From assembly GCF_013760845.1 (NCBI RefSeq), contig NZ_JACDUU010000007.1:62001-126000 (forward strand): a stretch of DNA of 64,000 nt, written 5' to 3'. Source of the stretch: [Anoxybacillus] calidus (lineage in GTDB: Bacteria; Bacillota; Bacilli; Bacillales; Anoxybacillaceae). Numbering within the stretch: the stretch's first letter is position 1; the number at the start of each line of letters is the position of its first letter. Below the pieces are notes generated by a model. That model ran no database searches. It saw only the letters and a program-made list of their open reading frames with translations, and was not told the DNA's origin. The position numbers and the translations under genes were made by a program. Below are positions 16,767 through 25,388 of this stretch, piece after piece.

Positions 16767-17426
16767 TTAGTTAGCCTTTTCCCATTTATACGTCCAAAAA
16801 TACTCGGTTTTTAGCCATGTAAATGCATCTCCGCCACGTTTCGCCGCGCCTTGCATGAGTCCTTCTGTTTGTGAACGGTGCGCTTTAATAGAGGCGAGCT
16901 TTTTGTCAATCACGGCACTTACGTCGCGGATAATGTCCGGTTGGCCGATTTCTTGTTCGCAGTTTTTAGAAAAGGCAACGCAGTGCACGGTCGGACGCTT
17001 TTCAAGCGGAAGGCGTTCGACGGCGCGAATGACAGCGGCTCCGCATGCGTCATGGTCGGGATGAACGCTGTAACCTGGATAAAACGTAATAATAAGCGAA
17101 GGATTCGTCTCCGCAATAATCGCCCCAATGCGATCTGCAAGCATTTCCTCATCTTCAAATTCAATCGTTTTGTCGCGGAACCCTAACAAGCGCAAATCTT
17201 TAATGCCAATTACTTTGCATGCTTCTTCCAATTCATTTTTACGAATGAGCGGCAATGTTTCTCGATTGGCAAACGGAGGTTTGCCCATGTTTCGTCCCAT
17301 TTCTCCTAAAGTGAGGCAGGCGTACGTAATCGGTGTTCCGTTTTCTGCATGCAAGATGAGTGTTCCTGAAACGCCAAACGCTTCATCGTCGGGGTGAGGA
17401 AAAACGACTAATATATGTCTTTCCAT
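16767..17426 (-). CDS. bshB2: BshB2, bacillithiol biosynthesis deacetylase
   Basis: A 219-residue zinc-dependent LmbE/PIG-L deacetylase. The metal motif HPDDE lies at residues 11-15 and a second metal motif is HPDHD. The sequence and its partner match B. subtilis YojG/BshB2, which removes the acetyl group from N-acetylglucosaminyl-malate in bacillithiol synthesis. ATG at MERHIL is used (AGGA 8 nt upstream) instead of a TTG two codons earlier. It is co-transcribed with the preceding yojF. Confidence 0.9.
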   Translation of the reverse strand: MERHILVVFPHPDDEAFGVSGTLILHAENGTPITYACLTLGEMGRNMGKPPFANRETLPLIRKNELEEACKVIGIKDLRLLGFRDKTIEFEDEEMLADRIGAIIAETNPSLIITFYPGYSVHPDHDACGAAVIRAVERLPLEKRPTVHCVAFSKNCEQEIGQPDIIRDVSAVIDKKLASIKAHRSQTEGLMQGAAKRGGDAFTWLKTEYFWTYKWEKAN

Positions 17427-17449
17427 ATTCAACGTCCTTTCTTCATGAA

Positions 17450-17794
17450 TTAAAACGGCTCACGGCTCAACTGCAAGGCAACAGCGAGTTTTCCTTCATA
17501 ATCGTGGCCTGCTAAAAGCAGCTGTCCTTTTTCATTTAAGATCCAATCTGTTAATCCTTCTGCATATACCCAGCCTAAATCGAGCTTTAAACCGACACGA
17601 TAAGGGCCTTCTCCGACAATTTTTCCACGGCTAAAACGAATACGTCCGTTACGGATATAAGCTCCTGCTGAGAAAAATCCTTCATTATGGTGGGAAGCAT
17701 AAGCACCGTTAGTTGTTTCAAGATGAAGATAGACATCTTGATTCGCAAAGCGATTTAAAGCGTGTTGTACTTCTTCAACGTTAATTGGCTGCAA
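17450..17794 (-). CDS. yojF: YojF family protein (DUF1806)
   Basis: A 114-residue protein matching the YojF/DUF1806 family (MQPINVEEVQHALNRF and HLETTNGAYASHHNEGFFSAGAY). It is almost always next to bshB2, as here with a 23-nt gap, so a supporting role in bacillithiol synthesis is likely, though no activity is known. Confidence 0.85.
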   Translation of the reverse strand: MQPINVEEVQHALNRFANQDVYLHLETTNGAYASHHNEGFFSAGAYIRNGRIRFSRGKIVGEGPYRVGLKLDLGWVYAEGLTDWILNEKGQLLLAGHDYEGKLAVALQLSREPF

Positions 17795-17881
17795 AGCAAA
17801 ACTCCTCCCGAAAATCTGTTTTTTGTCTATTGTACCTCAAATGATTGTTTTGAAGAAAACATTTCGTTTTGGCATAACGCT

Positions 17882-17909
17882 TTGCGTACTAAGTTCATTT
17901 TCTTATAAT
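17882..17909 (+). promoter_or_regulatory. Sigma-A-like promoter of arginase-fold gene
   Basis: TTGCGT (17882-17887) and TATAAT (17904-17909) are 16 bp apart. The leader that follows contains CCTCTTT (17939-17945), complementary to the AAAGAGG (17974-17980) just before the coding sequence. Confidence 0.6.
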
Positions 17910-17986
17910 GAAAGATAGAAGTGAGCGAAAAAGTGCATCCTCTTTGTTTAAAAACTTGCACCTAAATCAATGTAAAGAGGGTGGTT

Positions 17987-18763
17987 ATGATGGCTTTTTA
18001 CGGCGAAGGTGTGACGTTTTTAAACTTTGATGGAACATATTTTTCGCAAAAACAACTCTTTCATTTTCCGCATGAATGGCTTGATTTTACTGATCTTTCA
18101 CAGACGAACTTGTATTGTCATCCAGAATCTTTAGCTGAGATTCAACAACGGTTAAATGAACATAAAAACAAAGGTATTACATTAATTGGTAGCGGTAACT
18201 ACCATTATGTGTCTTATTTGCTTCTCCAAGAAATAGATGAGCCGTTTACATTGGTATTATTTGACCATCATACTGACTTAGGAAATGAGGAAGAGTCTCT
18301 CATTTCTTGTGGGTGTTGGGTATCTTACGCTTTAGAACATATTCCTTTTTTAGAGCGGGTGGTTATGATTGGCCCATCATCTGCGCAAATTCATCCTCGT
18401 TATTCTTCAAAACTCACAATCTTTTCAAATGAACACTCTCCGAAACTTATTTTATCCAATATTCAAACGAACGCTGTGTATATTAGCATTGATAAAGATG
18501 TCCTTTGCCGTGACGATGCATTGACCAACTGGGAGCAGGGGACGATGAGACTAGCAGATCTCTTACAGTATGTAAAATATATATTAGATTCCAAGAAAGT
18601 AATCGGACTTGACATATGTGGTGAATATCCGCAAGCTTCAGTGAATTTGTTTGACCCGATTTGTAGAGAAGCCCTTCTGAAAAATCAATATGCGAACAGA
18701 CAGATCATTGAAACTTGCTTACAATCTAGCAAACGTTTTGTTCATCGCCCACGTTTTGCATAG
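17987..18763 (+). CDS. Arginase-fold (ureohydrolase) family protein
   Basis: A 258-residue protein with ureohydrolase metal ligands: DHHTD at residues 93-97 and SIDKDV at about 168-172. The usual GGDH motif near the N terminus is replaced by LIGSGNYHYVSYL, so the manganese site may be modified. It is shorter and more divergent than arginase, agmatinase or formiminoglutamase, and the substrate is unknown. Two adjacent ATG codons (17987, 17990) follow AGAGGGTGG, and either could be used. Confidence 0.7.
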   Translation: MMAFYGEGVTFLNFDGTYFSQKQLFHFPHEWLDFTDLSQTNLYCHPESLAEIQQRLNEHKNKGITLIGSGNYHYVSYLLLQEIDEPFTLVLFDHHTDLGNEEESLISCGCWVSYALEHIPFLERVVMIGPSSAQIHPRYSSKLTIFSNEHSPKLILSNIQTNAVYISIDKDVLCRDDALTNWEQGTMRLADLLQYVKYILDSKKVIGLDICGEYPQASVNLFDPICREALLKNQYANRQIIETCLQSSKRFVHRPRFA

Positions 18764-18810
18764 TCTGCAAAATTGGAATTTTTTCATTAGTCGAATTTTC
18801 TTTGGAAACA

Positions 18811-18839
18811 TTGACGTTCGTCCATCCGGTTATTACAAT
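18811..18839 (+). promoter_or_regulatory. Promoter of the guanine-riboswitch operon
   Basis: TTGACG (18811-18816) and TACAAT (18834-18839) are exactly 17 bp apart, a good sigma-A promoter placing the start about 30 nt before the aptamer. Confidence 0.75.
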
Positions 18840-18872
18840 CTATGAATATGAAAATGATATAAGACTATGTAA

Positions 18873-18942
18873 CCTTGTATAAGTTCAAGAATATGGCTTG
18901 AACGTTTCTACCGAGCTACCGTAAATAGCTTGACTACAAGGG
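18873..18942 (+). promoter_or_regulatory. Purine riboswitch aptamer, guanine type
   Basis: A three-way junction with P1 CCTTGTA/TACAAGG, P2 GTTCAAG/CTTGAAC around loop AATATGG, and P3 GAGCTA/TAGCTT around loop CCGTAAA. The junction reads TTTCTACC and TTGACTACAAGG. The specificity base before P1 is C (GACTAC), which is characteristic of guanine/hypoxanthine sensing rather than adenine (U). It precedes a nucleobase permease. Confidence 0.95.
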
Positions 18943-19000
18943 AACGAGGGTATAGGTGTATACATGCGTATATATCTATGCGTTTTTTCCTTTGTTTAAC

Positions 19001-19042
19001 AAGCTTCAGCAGGTCGGTGGAACTTTGCTGAAGCTTTTTTAT
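19001..19042 (+). terminator. Riboswitch expression-platform terminator
   Basis: AAGCTTCAGCA (19001-19011) pairs with TGCTGAAGCTT (19026-19036), followed by TTTTTAT. It lies between aptamer and start codon, so ligand binding should cause premature termination (OFF switch). Confidence 0.9.
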
Positions 19043-19071
19043 TTTGAATATTTCAATGGAGGACATAAACG

Positions 19072-20367
19072 ATGAAGGCTTTTTTTCAATTTAACGAACG
19101 AAACACGTCATTTAAGCAAGAGACATTAGCAGGGATTACAACGTTTTTATCGATGGCCTATATTTTAGTTGTTAATCCGCTTGTTCTTAGCCAATCCGGG
19201 ATGGACAAAGGAGCAGTATTTACAGCAACAGCTGTTTCAGCCATCATCGGTTCACTGCTCATTGGTCTTCTAGCAAACTACCCAATCGGCATTGCTCCAA
19301 GCATGGGGTTAAATTCATTTTTTACATATTCTGTTGTCATCGGCATGGGCATTCCATGGCAAACGGCGTTGACGGGCGTCCTTGTCTCGGGCGTGCTTTT
19401 CATTGTTCTCAGCTTATTAAAAATTCGCGAAAAAATTATTAATATCATACCGCAAGATTTAAAATATGCGATTGCTGGTGGAATCGGGTTTTTTGTGGCG
19501 TTTATCGGTTTAAAAAATGCGGGAATTATTCATGCAAATGAGGCGACATTTGTCTCCATCGGCAATTTAAAGTCAGCTCCAACGCTGCTAGCGATTTTTG
19601 GATTTATTGTGACAGTCATTTTTCTTATTCGCGGTGTTCGCGGCGGCATTTTTTACGGGATGGTTATCTCCACTGTTGTCGGTATTTTGTTTGGCATCAT
19701 TGATAGGCCAACTGGCATTGTCGGCAGTATTCCAAGTTTGAAGCCGACATTCGGCGCTGCTTTCAATCATGTATCTGATGTGTTTTCACCTGATTTATTA
19801 ACGGTCATCTTCACATTTTTGTTTGTTGCTTTTTTTGATACGGCTGGAACATTAATTGCCGTAGCAAGTCAAGCAGGAATTATGAAAGGAAACGAGATTC
19901 CTAACGCTGGACGAGCGTTATTGGCAGATTCTTCAGCTTCTGTCATTGGTGCCATTCTAGGAACATCAACGACAGCATCATTCATTGAATCATCAGCAGG
20001 GATTGCAGCAGGGGGCCGAACAGGCTTTACGTCTGTTGTTATTGCCGGCTGTTTTACCTTAGCACTCTTTTTTGCACCAGTGCTATCCATCGTTACTCCG
20101 GAAGTAACAGCGCCAGCGTTAATTATTGTGGGGGCGATGATGGCAACAGAAATTAGCAAAATTAATTGGCGTAAATTTGATATTGTCATTCCTTCGTTTG
20201 TGACCATTATTATGATGCCGCTCACGTTTAGTGTAGCAACCGGAATTGCACTCGGATTTATTTTATATCCAATTACAATGATTGCATTAAATAAGGCGAA
20301 AGAAGTTCATCCTATTATGTACGGATTATTTGTAACGTTTATTGCTTATTTCGCCTATGTCGCATAA
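19072..20367 (+). CDS. NCS2 family purine permease (PbuG/PbuO type)
   Basis: A 431-residue membrane transporter of the AzgA-like NCS2 group, starting MKAFFQFNERNTSFKQE. Family blocks are TTFLSMAYILVVNP, IGIAPSMGLNSFFTYSVV and FFDTAGTLIAVA. It imports hypoxanthine, guanine or adenine. The upstream guanine riboswitch argues for hypoxanthine/guanine uptake. Both PbuG and PbuO fit and I cannot choose between them from memory. GGAGGA precedes the ATG. Confidence 0.92.
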   Translation: MKAFFQFNERNTSFKQETLAGITTFLSMAYILVVNPLVLSQSGMDKGAVFTATAVSAIIGSLLIGLLANYPIGIAPSMGLNSFFTYSVVIGMGIPWQTALTGVLVSGVLFIVLSLLKIREKIINIIPQDLKYAIAGGIGFFVAFIGLKNAGIIHANEATFVSIGNLKSAPTLLAIFGFIVTVIFLIRGVRGGIFYGMVISTVVGILFGIIDRPTGIVGSIPSLKPTFGAAFNHVSDVFSPDLLTVIFTFLFVAFFDTAGTLIAVASQAGIMKGNEIPNAGRALLADSSASVIGAILGTSTTASFIESSAGIAAGGRTGFTSVVIAGCFTLALFFAPVLSIVTPEVTAPALIIVGAMMATEISKINWRKFDIVIPSFVTIIMMPLTFSVATGIALGFILYPITMIALNKAKEVHPIMYGLFVTFIAYFAYVA

Positions 20368-20373
20368 AATGTG

Positions 20374-20416
20374 ATAAGCCCGGCTTTCTTTTAGGAGAAA
20401 GTCGGGCTTATTTTTC
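20374..20416. terminator. Bidirectional terminator after the permease gene
   Basis: ATAAGCCCGGCTTTC (20374-20388) pairs with GAAAGTCGGGCTTAT (20397-20411), then TTTT. It also overlaps the end of the opposite-strand decayed gene. Confidence 0.9.
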
Positions 20417-20699
20417 ATATTTGAATAAGAAGGATTGTCCGTTTCGGTAAAAGCGCGGGTCGTAGATACTAAGTTTTTTATTGTCATCGACAATGACAAC
20501 AAATGGTGCCCATTCGTACAACGTTTTGGCTTCAGGCCATTTTTTAAACAGCGTGTCTAAATCAGCATTTTCGTTTGAATGTAATGTATATTTCTGCTCT
20601 GCTTTTCCGAATAATAAGTCGCATCTTCTTTGACATCTCGCGTTTGTCAATGGCTCCGTATAAAATGAGACCAAAAAGAGTATATGTAATCGTATCCAT
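20408..20699 (-). pseudogene. Frameshifted small gene of unknown function
   Basis: An ATG at 20699 with GGAGAAC upstream opens MDTITYTLFGLILYGAIDKRE. The frame then goes out of register, while a second frame continues DLLFGKAEQKYTLHS through TLYEWAPFVVIVDDNKK to a normal stop. Joined, they would make a protein of about 95-100 residues. A one-base change near 20625-20640 would restore the frame. It could be a sequencing error or a recent inactivation. The family is not recognised. Confidence 0.55.
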
Positions 20700-20711
20700 G
20701 TAGTTCTCCAT

Positions 20712-20984
20712 TTAATAGATCATTCGATATGTTTTTTCGTTCGAGATGGGCTCGATATCTGTCGTTTCCAGTTTTGTCACTTTGGCAAAAGGAGGGCCTT
20801 CGCTTATTTTTTCGATAAATGATAGGACCGCTTCTTCTTCCCCTTGTACTTCTAATTCCACTGTTCCGTTATCATTATTTTTTACCCAGCCGGTTAGTTG
20901 ATGTTTTAGTGCTTCGTAGTGTGCATAGTAACGAAAGCCAACCCCTTGAACGCGACCGTGAACGATGACGTGCAACCGCCTCAT
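20712..20984 (-). CDS. acyP: Acylphosphatase
   Basis: A 90-residue acylphosphatase that hydrolyses carboxyl-phosphate bonds. The signature GRVQGVGFR lies at residues 10-18 with catalytic R18, and the second motif GWVKNNDNGTVE contains the catalytic Asn near residue 36. The start is ATG at MRRLHV, with AAGGAGGA 8 nt upstream; the frame runs on much further 5' but without coding character. Confidence 0.93.
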   Translation of the reverse strand: MRRLHVIVHGRVQGVGFRYYAHYEALKHQLTGWVKNNDNGTVELEVQGEEEAVLSFIEKISEGPPFAKVTKLETTDIEPISNEKTYRMIY

Positions 20985-21091
20985 ATCAGTTTTCCTCCTT
21001 GCATTTCTTTGAGAAAAATCATACAACAGTCCAGGCTTTTTGGCATACGTTGAATATGTGAAGCTTACTTGTATTATACGGAGGGAAACCC

Positions 21092-21853
21092 ATGCACCAT
21101 TATCATGAAGACATAGAGGAGTATGCCCAAAAAGCAGTGATGTATGATTTATTAGCCTGTTATTACAAGTATACAGATCCAAATAAATATATGATGCATT
21201 ATCAAAAGCATTATGAATATATGAAAAAACTAGCCGCTGCTGAGCAGGTTCGCCAGCAGGAAGAAACGGCAAATCTGGCAATGGTTCGCATATTCCATGC
21301 TTCGTCTAATGCGCCGGCAGTCGATGTGTATGTAAATGGGCAAAAAGTATTGCAGGAGCTAAAATATAAGCAAATAAGCCAATATTTAAAGGTTCCAACA
21401 GGACAATATCGCATTGACATTTATCCATCAGGGCGGACCACTTCCCCAGTATTGAGTGAAATGGTCTATATTTTGCCAAGTTTGCGCTATACGATTGCTG
21501 GGATTGGTAATGCGAACAATTTGCAGTTACTTCCATTTTTTGATAATCCATATGTATCATATGGAGAAACAAAAGTGCGCCTTGTGCATTTATCACCTAA
21601 TGCGCCAGCTGTGGATATTGCGGTGAAAGGCGGCAATGTATTATTTAAAAATGTGCGTTATAAAGAAGTTTCTGATTATGTGAAAGTTTCTACTAACCAA
21701 AAATTCAGCTTAGAGGTGCGTATTGCTGGAACAGACAATGTCGTGTTAACAGTGCCAAACGTACGTTTAGGTTCGAATAAGTCATACACGATTGTGACAA
21801 CAGAGGATGCTAAGGACACGTTTTCATTAGAAGTGATATTAATTGAGGAATAA
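21092..21853 (+). CDS. DUF4397 tandem-domain protein
   Basis: A 253-residue protein with two DUF4397 beta domains. Domain 1 starts near residue 64 (VRIFHASSNAPAVDVYVNG) and domain 2 near residue 163 (VRLVHLSPNAPAVDIAVKG), an internal duplication. Most DUF4397 proteins are secreted, but this one has a histidine/tyrosine-rich hydrophilic N terminus and no signal peptide, so a cytoplasmic or spore-associated place is possible. GGAGGG precedes the ATG. Function unknown. Confidence 0.8.
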   Translation: MHHYHEDIEEYAQKAVMYDLLACYYKYTDPNKYMMHYQKHYEYMKKLAAAEQVRQQEETANLAMVRIFHASSNAPAVDVYVNGQKVLQELKYKQISQYLKVPTGQYRIDIYPSGRTTSPVLSEMVYILPSLRYTIAGIGNANNLQLLPFFDNPYVSYGETKVRLVHLSPNAPAVDIAVKGGNVLFKNVRYKEVSDYVKVSTNQKFSLEVRIAGTDNVVLTVPNVRLGSNKSYTIVTTEDAKDTFSLEVILIEE

Positions 21854-21865
21854 TGGAAAAAAATA

Positions 21866-21970
21866 GGCTGACCTAAAAGCAAATGTCAGACCCCGCAACA
21901 CAATATATAGTACATATATAATACTAGATATTGTGGAATGTGCGTGAGGGCAGACATTTATGGGTCAGCC
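21866..21970. repeat. Imperfect palindromic repeat, family A, copy 2
   Basis: A 105-bp member bounded by GGCTGACC and GGGTCAGCC, inverted relative to copy 1 (it begins with the TGTCAGACCCCGCAACACAA arm). It lies between convergent genes. The 3' end of the chelatase gene reads into it, so the repeat provides that gene's last dozen codons and its stop. Confidence 0.8.
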
Positions 21971-22715
21971 CGTTTTTGTATTGTTGGGATACTAATTTAT
22001 TCACACGCTCGTACAGCACTTCTTGAAGAAGGGGATGGTAGCCTAAATAGTTGCATAAAATAAATTGCTTGTCAGATGTAGAAAGATTTTTTAGCTTTTT
22101 TTTTAATTTTTCCATTAACACACCAGTAAACAGCAAGTACGGAACGACAAAAATTTTCTTGTACTCAGAGTGGAGGGCGCGATGCAGTCCTTCTTCCAAT
22201 GAAGGATGGGCGGCCGCAAGAAAACAGATCTCCACGCGTGAAAGGCGCATTTTTTCTTGAAGAAGGTAGGCGATTTTTTGTAAATCCCTTTTTATATCTG
22301 GATCACTGCTGCCGCGTCCGACAAGAAGCACTGTTGCATCGTCAGCAAACGGAACGGATTGTTCAGCAATTCGTTCTATTAAAATTTGCACCATTTTTTC
22401 ATGTACTCCGAATGGGTCGCCTATGACAATATCAATATGAGGGTAGCGCTGTTTGGCTTTTGCGACTTCTTCAGGAATATCGTGTTTTACATGTCCCGCT
22501 GCTAAAAGCAAAACAGGGATTACGGCGATACTGGTTGCTCCTTTGTTTACACATGTGTCGATTCCTTTCGCAATATCCGGTTCGGCCAGTTCAATAAAGC
22601 TTATTTCTTGAATAGGGATATCAATATTTGTTTTGCAGCGATCTATAAAAGCAGCGGCTTCCTGACAAGCTTTTATGATGCGGCTGCCATGACAAACATA
22701 AAGAATTGCCTGCAT
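21924..22715 (-). CDS. Sirohydrochlorin chelatase (CbiX/SirB/YlnE-like)
   Basis: A 263-residue protein with two CbiX-type halves. The N-terminal VCHGSR motif and the ILLLAAGHVKHDIP-like region carry the metal-binding histidines; the second half has VGRGSSDPD and AAAHPSLEEG. It inserts ferrous iron into sirohydrochlorin to make siroheme for the sulfite reductase encoded upstream. The final residues, beginning at GLTHKCLPS, are encoded by a palindromic repeat, so the natural C terminus has been replaced or extended. It is the last gene of the sulfate operon. Confidence 0.88.
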   Translation of the reverse strand: MQAILYVCHGSRIIKACQEAAAFIDRCKTNIDIPIQEISFIELAEPDIAKGIDTCVNKGATSIAVIPVLLLAAGHVKHDIPEEVAKAKQRYPHIDIVIGDPFGVHEKMVQILIERIAEQSVPFADDATVLLVGRGSSDPDIKRDLQKIAYLLQEKMRLSRVEICFLAAAHPSLEEGLHRALHSEYKKIFVVPYLLFTGVLMEKLKKKLKNLSTSDKQFILCNYLGYHPLLQEVLYERVNKLVSQQYKNGLTHKCLPSRTFHNI

Positions 22716-22726
22716 TGTTCACCTCG

Positions 22727-23506
22727 TTAAAATGCTTCGTTGACAAATGGTTGTTGTGTTAGGGCGATTTGTTCAAACCATTGGATTTTCTGACGTAACG
22801 CGACTACTTCTCCGATAATAATCATGCTTGGATTTTCGATTCGGTGTCGCTTGACAACTTCAACAATCGTTTCAAGCGTAGCGGTGACGGTCTTTTGTTC
22901 CGTTAATGTTCCCCACTGTATAACTGCTGCCGGAGTTGTTGGTGCTTTACCATGTTTCAGCAATTGTTCACGAATGTATGGAAGATTGCTGATTCCCATA
23001 TAAATTGCCAGTGTATCGATTCCTTTAGCAAGGTTTTCCCATTTTACATCCTCATTGCTTCCTTTTTGCTTATGGCCAGTAATAAAGGCCACGCTTGAGC
23101 TGAAATCGCGATGGGTAACAGGGATGCCGGCGTAAGCGGCAGCAGCGATGCCTGATGTAATGCCGGGAACAATTTCAAATTCAATATTATGCTTGGCGAG
23201 GGCTTCTGCTTCTTCGCCTCCTCTGCCGAATACGAACGGATCGCCGCCTTTTAAGCGAACAACGGTTTTTCCTTTTTTCGCATGGCGAATTAAAAAATGA
23301 TTAATGGTCTCCTGTTGCATCGTATGGTACCCTGGCAGTTTGCCGCAGAAAATGAGCTCGGCTTCTTGCTTTGCATATTTCAACAGTTCGTTATTAATGA
23401 GGCGATCGTATAAAATAACATCCGCTTCTTGTATGCATTTTAATCCTTTAACAGTAATCAATTCCGGATCGCCAGGACCAGCTCCAACTAAATACACTTT
23501 GCCCAT
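22727..23506 (-). CDS. sumT: Uroporphyrinogen-III C-methyltransferase (SUMT)
   Basis: A 259-residue SAM-dependent methyltransferase. Motifs are VYLVGAGPGDPELITVKG at the N terminus, VVRLKGGDPFVFGRGGEEAEAL in the middle and VPGITSGIAAAAYAGIPVTHR later. It makes precorrin-2 for siroheme. It lies 11 nt before the chelatase gene and downstream of the sulfite reductase gene. The methyltransferase is not fused to other siroheme domains. Confidence 0.94.
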   Translation of the reverse strand: MGKVYLVGAGPGDPELITVKGLKCIQEADVILYDRLINNELLKYAKQEAELIFCGKLPGYHTMQQETINHFLIRHAKKGKTVVRLKGGDPFVFGRGGEEAEALAKHNIEFEIVPGITSGIAAAAYAGIPVTHRDFSSSVAFITGHKQKGSNEDVKWENLAKGIDTLAIYMGISNLPYIREQLLKHGKAPTTPAAVIQWGTLTEQKTVTATLETIVEVVKRHRIENPSMIIIGEVVALRQKIQWFEQIALTQQPFVNEAF

Positions 23507-23529
23507 CTTCTTTCAGCCCTTTCTTTATT

Positions 23530-23748
23530 TTATGATCCAGAGCGAGGTTCGACGTAAATGACAAAACCGCCGCCATGGCGAATAGGTTTTTTCTCATGAA
23601 GGGAAATATCAATGATATCAGGAATTTTCAAAAAATGTTTTTCAAGTTCAACTTCCACAAGTCGAAATGCTTGTTCATCATCTTTAGCAGCGATGACGAC
23701 ATAAATGATGTCGTCATGCGCTGTCACTTCAAAGCGATACAGATTCAC
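23530..23748 (-). CDS. DUF3906 family small protein
   Basis: A 72-residue protein (GTG start, AAGGGGGA upstream) resembling the DUF3906 family, which I recall as recurring in sulfate-assimilation operons of thermophilic bacilli. It lies 11 nt after the sulfite reductase gene. Function unknown; the operon context suggests a role in sulfur metabolism. Confidence 0.7.
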   Translation of the reverse strand: MNLYRFEVTAHDDIIYVVIAAKDDEQAFRLVEVELEKHFLKIPDIIDISLHEKKPIRHGGGFVIYVEPRSGS

Positions 23749-23759
23749 GAGTGTCCCCC

Positions 23760-25388
23760 TTATACAACGGTTTCGTTTTGTTTATTTAAAATACTGTCTA
23801 ATGCCGTTTGGAGTGGCTCTAATCCAACACGGTTAACATAGTCGAAAAACGTTTCGCCCGGTAGTTTCGTTTCTTTGAAATAAGTCAAAAGTTGTGCTAA
23901 CACTTCTGGCAGTTGCTGTGCGTCGACTTTTCCTTTTAATTTATCATTAAATTTTCCGCCGTTGCGTAACGTACCACCTACGTAAATTTCAAATGCTTCA
24001 ACCATACCTTTATCTTTCGTCTTCATCTTAATGCCTTGCAGACCGATATCGGCAATTTGCCGCTGACCGCATGAATTCGGACAGCCGACCATATGGATTC
24101 GGACTGGCACATCAATTTCTAGATGGTCATCGAGATATTCGGCAATGCGACGCATCCGTTCTTTTGTTTCTACAAGCGCCAAGTTGCAATATTCGATACC
24201 TGTACAAGAGACCGAATAACCGATAAATGATTTTGGTTTGATGGTAATTCGCTCAAATACTTTTTCTTGCAAGACAGCGTCAACATGTTCGTTAGGAATG
24301 TTTGGAATAATTAAATTTTGTGAATTACATAAGCGGACTTCACCGTTGCCATATTGTTTGGCAACTCTAGCAATCTCAAACACTTCATCGGCATGCAAGC
24401 GCCCGACCGGAACGTTAAAGCCGATATAATTCAGCCCTTTTTGCTTCTGTGGATGAACGCCGTAAAAGTAACCGGCATTCCAGCCCTTTTGTACGTCTTC
24501 ACCTTTTGATGGCAGTGGGCCAGTTAACTCTAGTAGCTTTTCTTTAAATTTTTCGATTCCCCAGTCGGCAACCAGAAACTTTAAGCGAGCACGATGTCGT
24601 TTTTCGCGATAACCATAATCGCGGAAAATCGTTGTCACGGCAATGGCGACATCTTTTACTTGCTCTGGTTTGACGAATACATCTAAAGTTTGCGCGAGAT
24701 ATGGCGCGGAGGATAATCCACCGCCAACTTTTACATGAAAACCGAGCGTTTCTTTACCATCGATGATTTTTTTCGCTGGAGTGAAGGAGATACAATGAAT
24801 TTCCGCGTTTACTGTGTTATAGACGTTTCCACTAATGGACATTTTATATTTGCGCGGCAAGTTTGAGAAATCTTCATTACGTTGGAAAAACTCGTATACT
24901 TCTCGAACGATTTTCGTTGTGTCGACCAGCTCATGAGGATCGATTCCTGCAAGCGGGTTGCCGACAATATTGCGGGTGATGTCACCACAGGCTCCAGCTG
25001 TAGATAAACCGACACGCGTCAATCGTTCAAAAATATCAGGAAGCTGTTCGATGCGAAGCCAATGAAACTGCACCGCCTGACGAGTAGTAATGTCAAAAAC
25101 ATTACGACCATAATCGCGTGCAATTCCTGCTAATGTTTCCAACTGTTCATTATTTAAAATGCCGGAAGGGATACAAACACGCATCATGAAGTAGCCAGCT
25201 TCTTTTGGTTTTTGTAAATAAAGCCCTGCCCATTTAAACAAATCCCATTCCTCTTGAGGAATCGAAGCAAAACCGTGTTTTGCATAGTAAGGAATATCTT
25301 CGAAAATTTTCAACCCATCTTTTTTTAGCTTTTTTAATTCTGTTTTGTTTAAGTTTGGATTGTTCGCCCATGTTTTTTCATACGCCAT
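23760..25388 (-). CDS. Ferredoxin-type nitrite/sulfite reductase
   Basis: A 542-residue siroheme and [4Fe-4S] protein. The cluster/siroheme cysteines are C395 and C401 (SCTGIEYC) and C436 and C440 (GCPNSC). Two nitrite/sulfite reductase ferredoxin-like halves flank the two active-site domains, with the siroheme-region motif [12 protein letters not shown] near residue 134. It reduces sulfite to sulfide, probably using ferredoxin, since no CysJ flavoprotein gene is nearby. The first 11 nt overlap cysC. The operon argues for sulfite, not nitrite. Confidence 0.9.
   Translation of the reverse strand: MAYEKTWANNPNLNKTELKKLKKDGLKIFEDIPYYAKHGFASIPQEEWDLFKWAGLYLQKPKEAGYFMMRVCIPSGILNNEQLETLAGIARDYGRNVFDITTRQAVQFHWLRIEQLPDIFERLTRVGLSTAGACGDITRNIVGNPLAGIDPHELVDTTKIVREVYEFFQRNEDFSNLPRKYKMSISGNVYNTVNAEIHCISFTPAKKIIDGKETLGFHVKVGGGLSSAPYLAQTLDVFVKPEQVKDVAIAVTTIFRDYGYREKRHRARLKFLVADWGIEKFKEKLLELTGPLPSKGEDVQKGWNAGYFYGVHPQKQKGLNYIGFNVPVGRLHADEVFEIARVAKQYGNGEVRLCNSQNLIIPNIPNEHVDAVLQEKVFERITIKPKSFIGYSVSCTGIEYCNLALVETKERMRRIAEYLDDHLEIDVPVRIHMVGCPNSCGQRQIADIGLQGIKMKTKDKGMVEAFEIYVGGTLRNGGKFNDKLKGKVDAQQLPEVLAQLLTYFKETKLPGETFFDYVNRVGLEPLQTALDSILNKQNETVV

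Noticed and set aside
20985-21281. N-terminal extension of acylphosphatase by 99 residues
   Set aside because: The extra part overlaps the start of the divergent DUF4397 gene and looks non-coding; the family is about 90 residues and the internal ATG has an ideal ribosome site.
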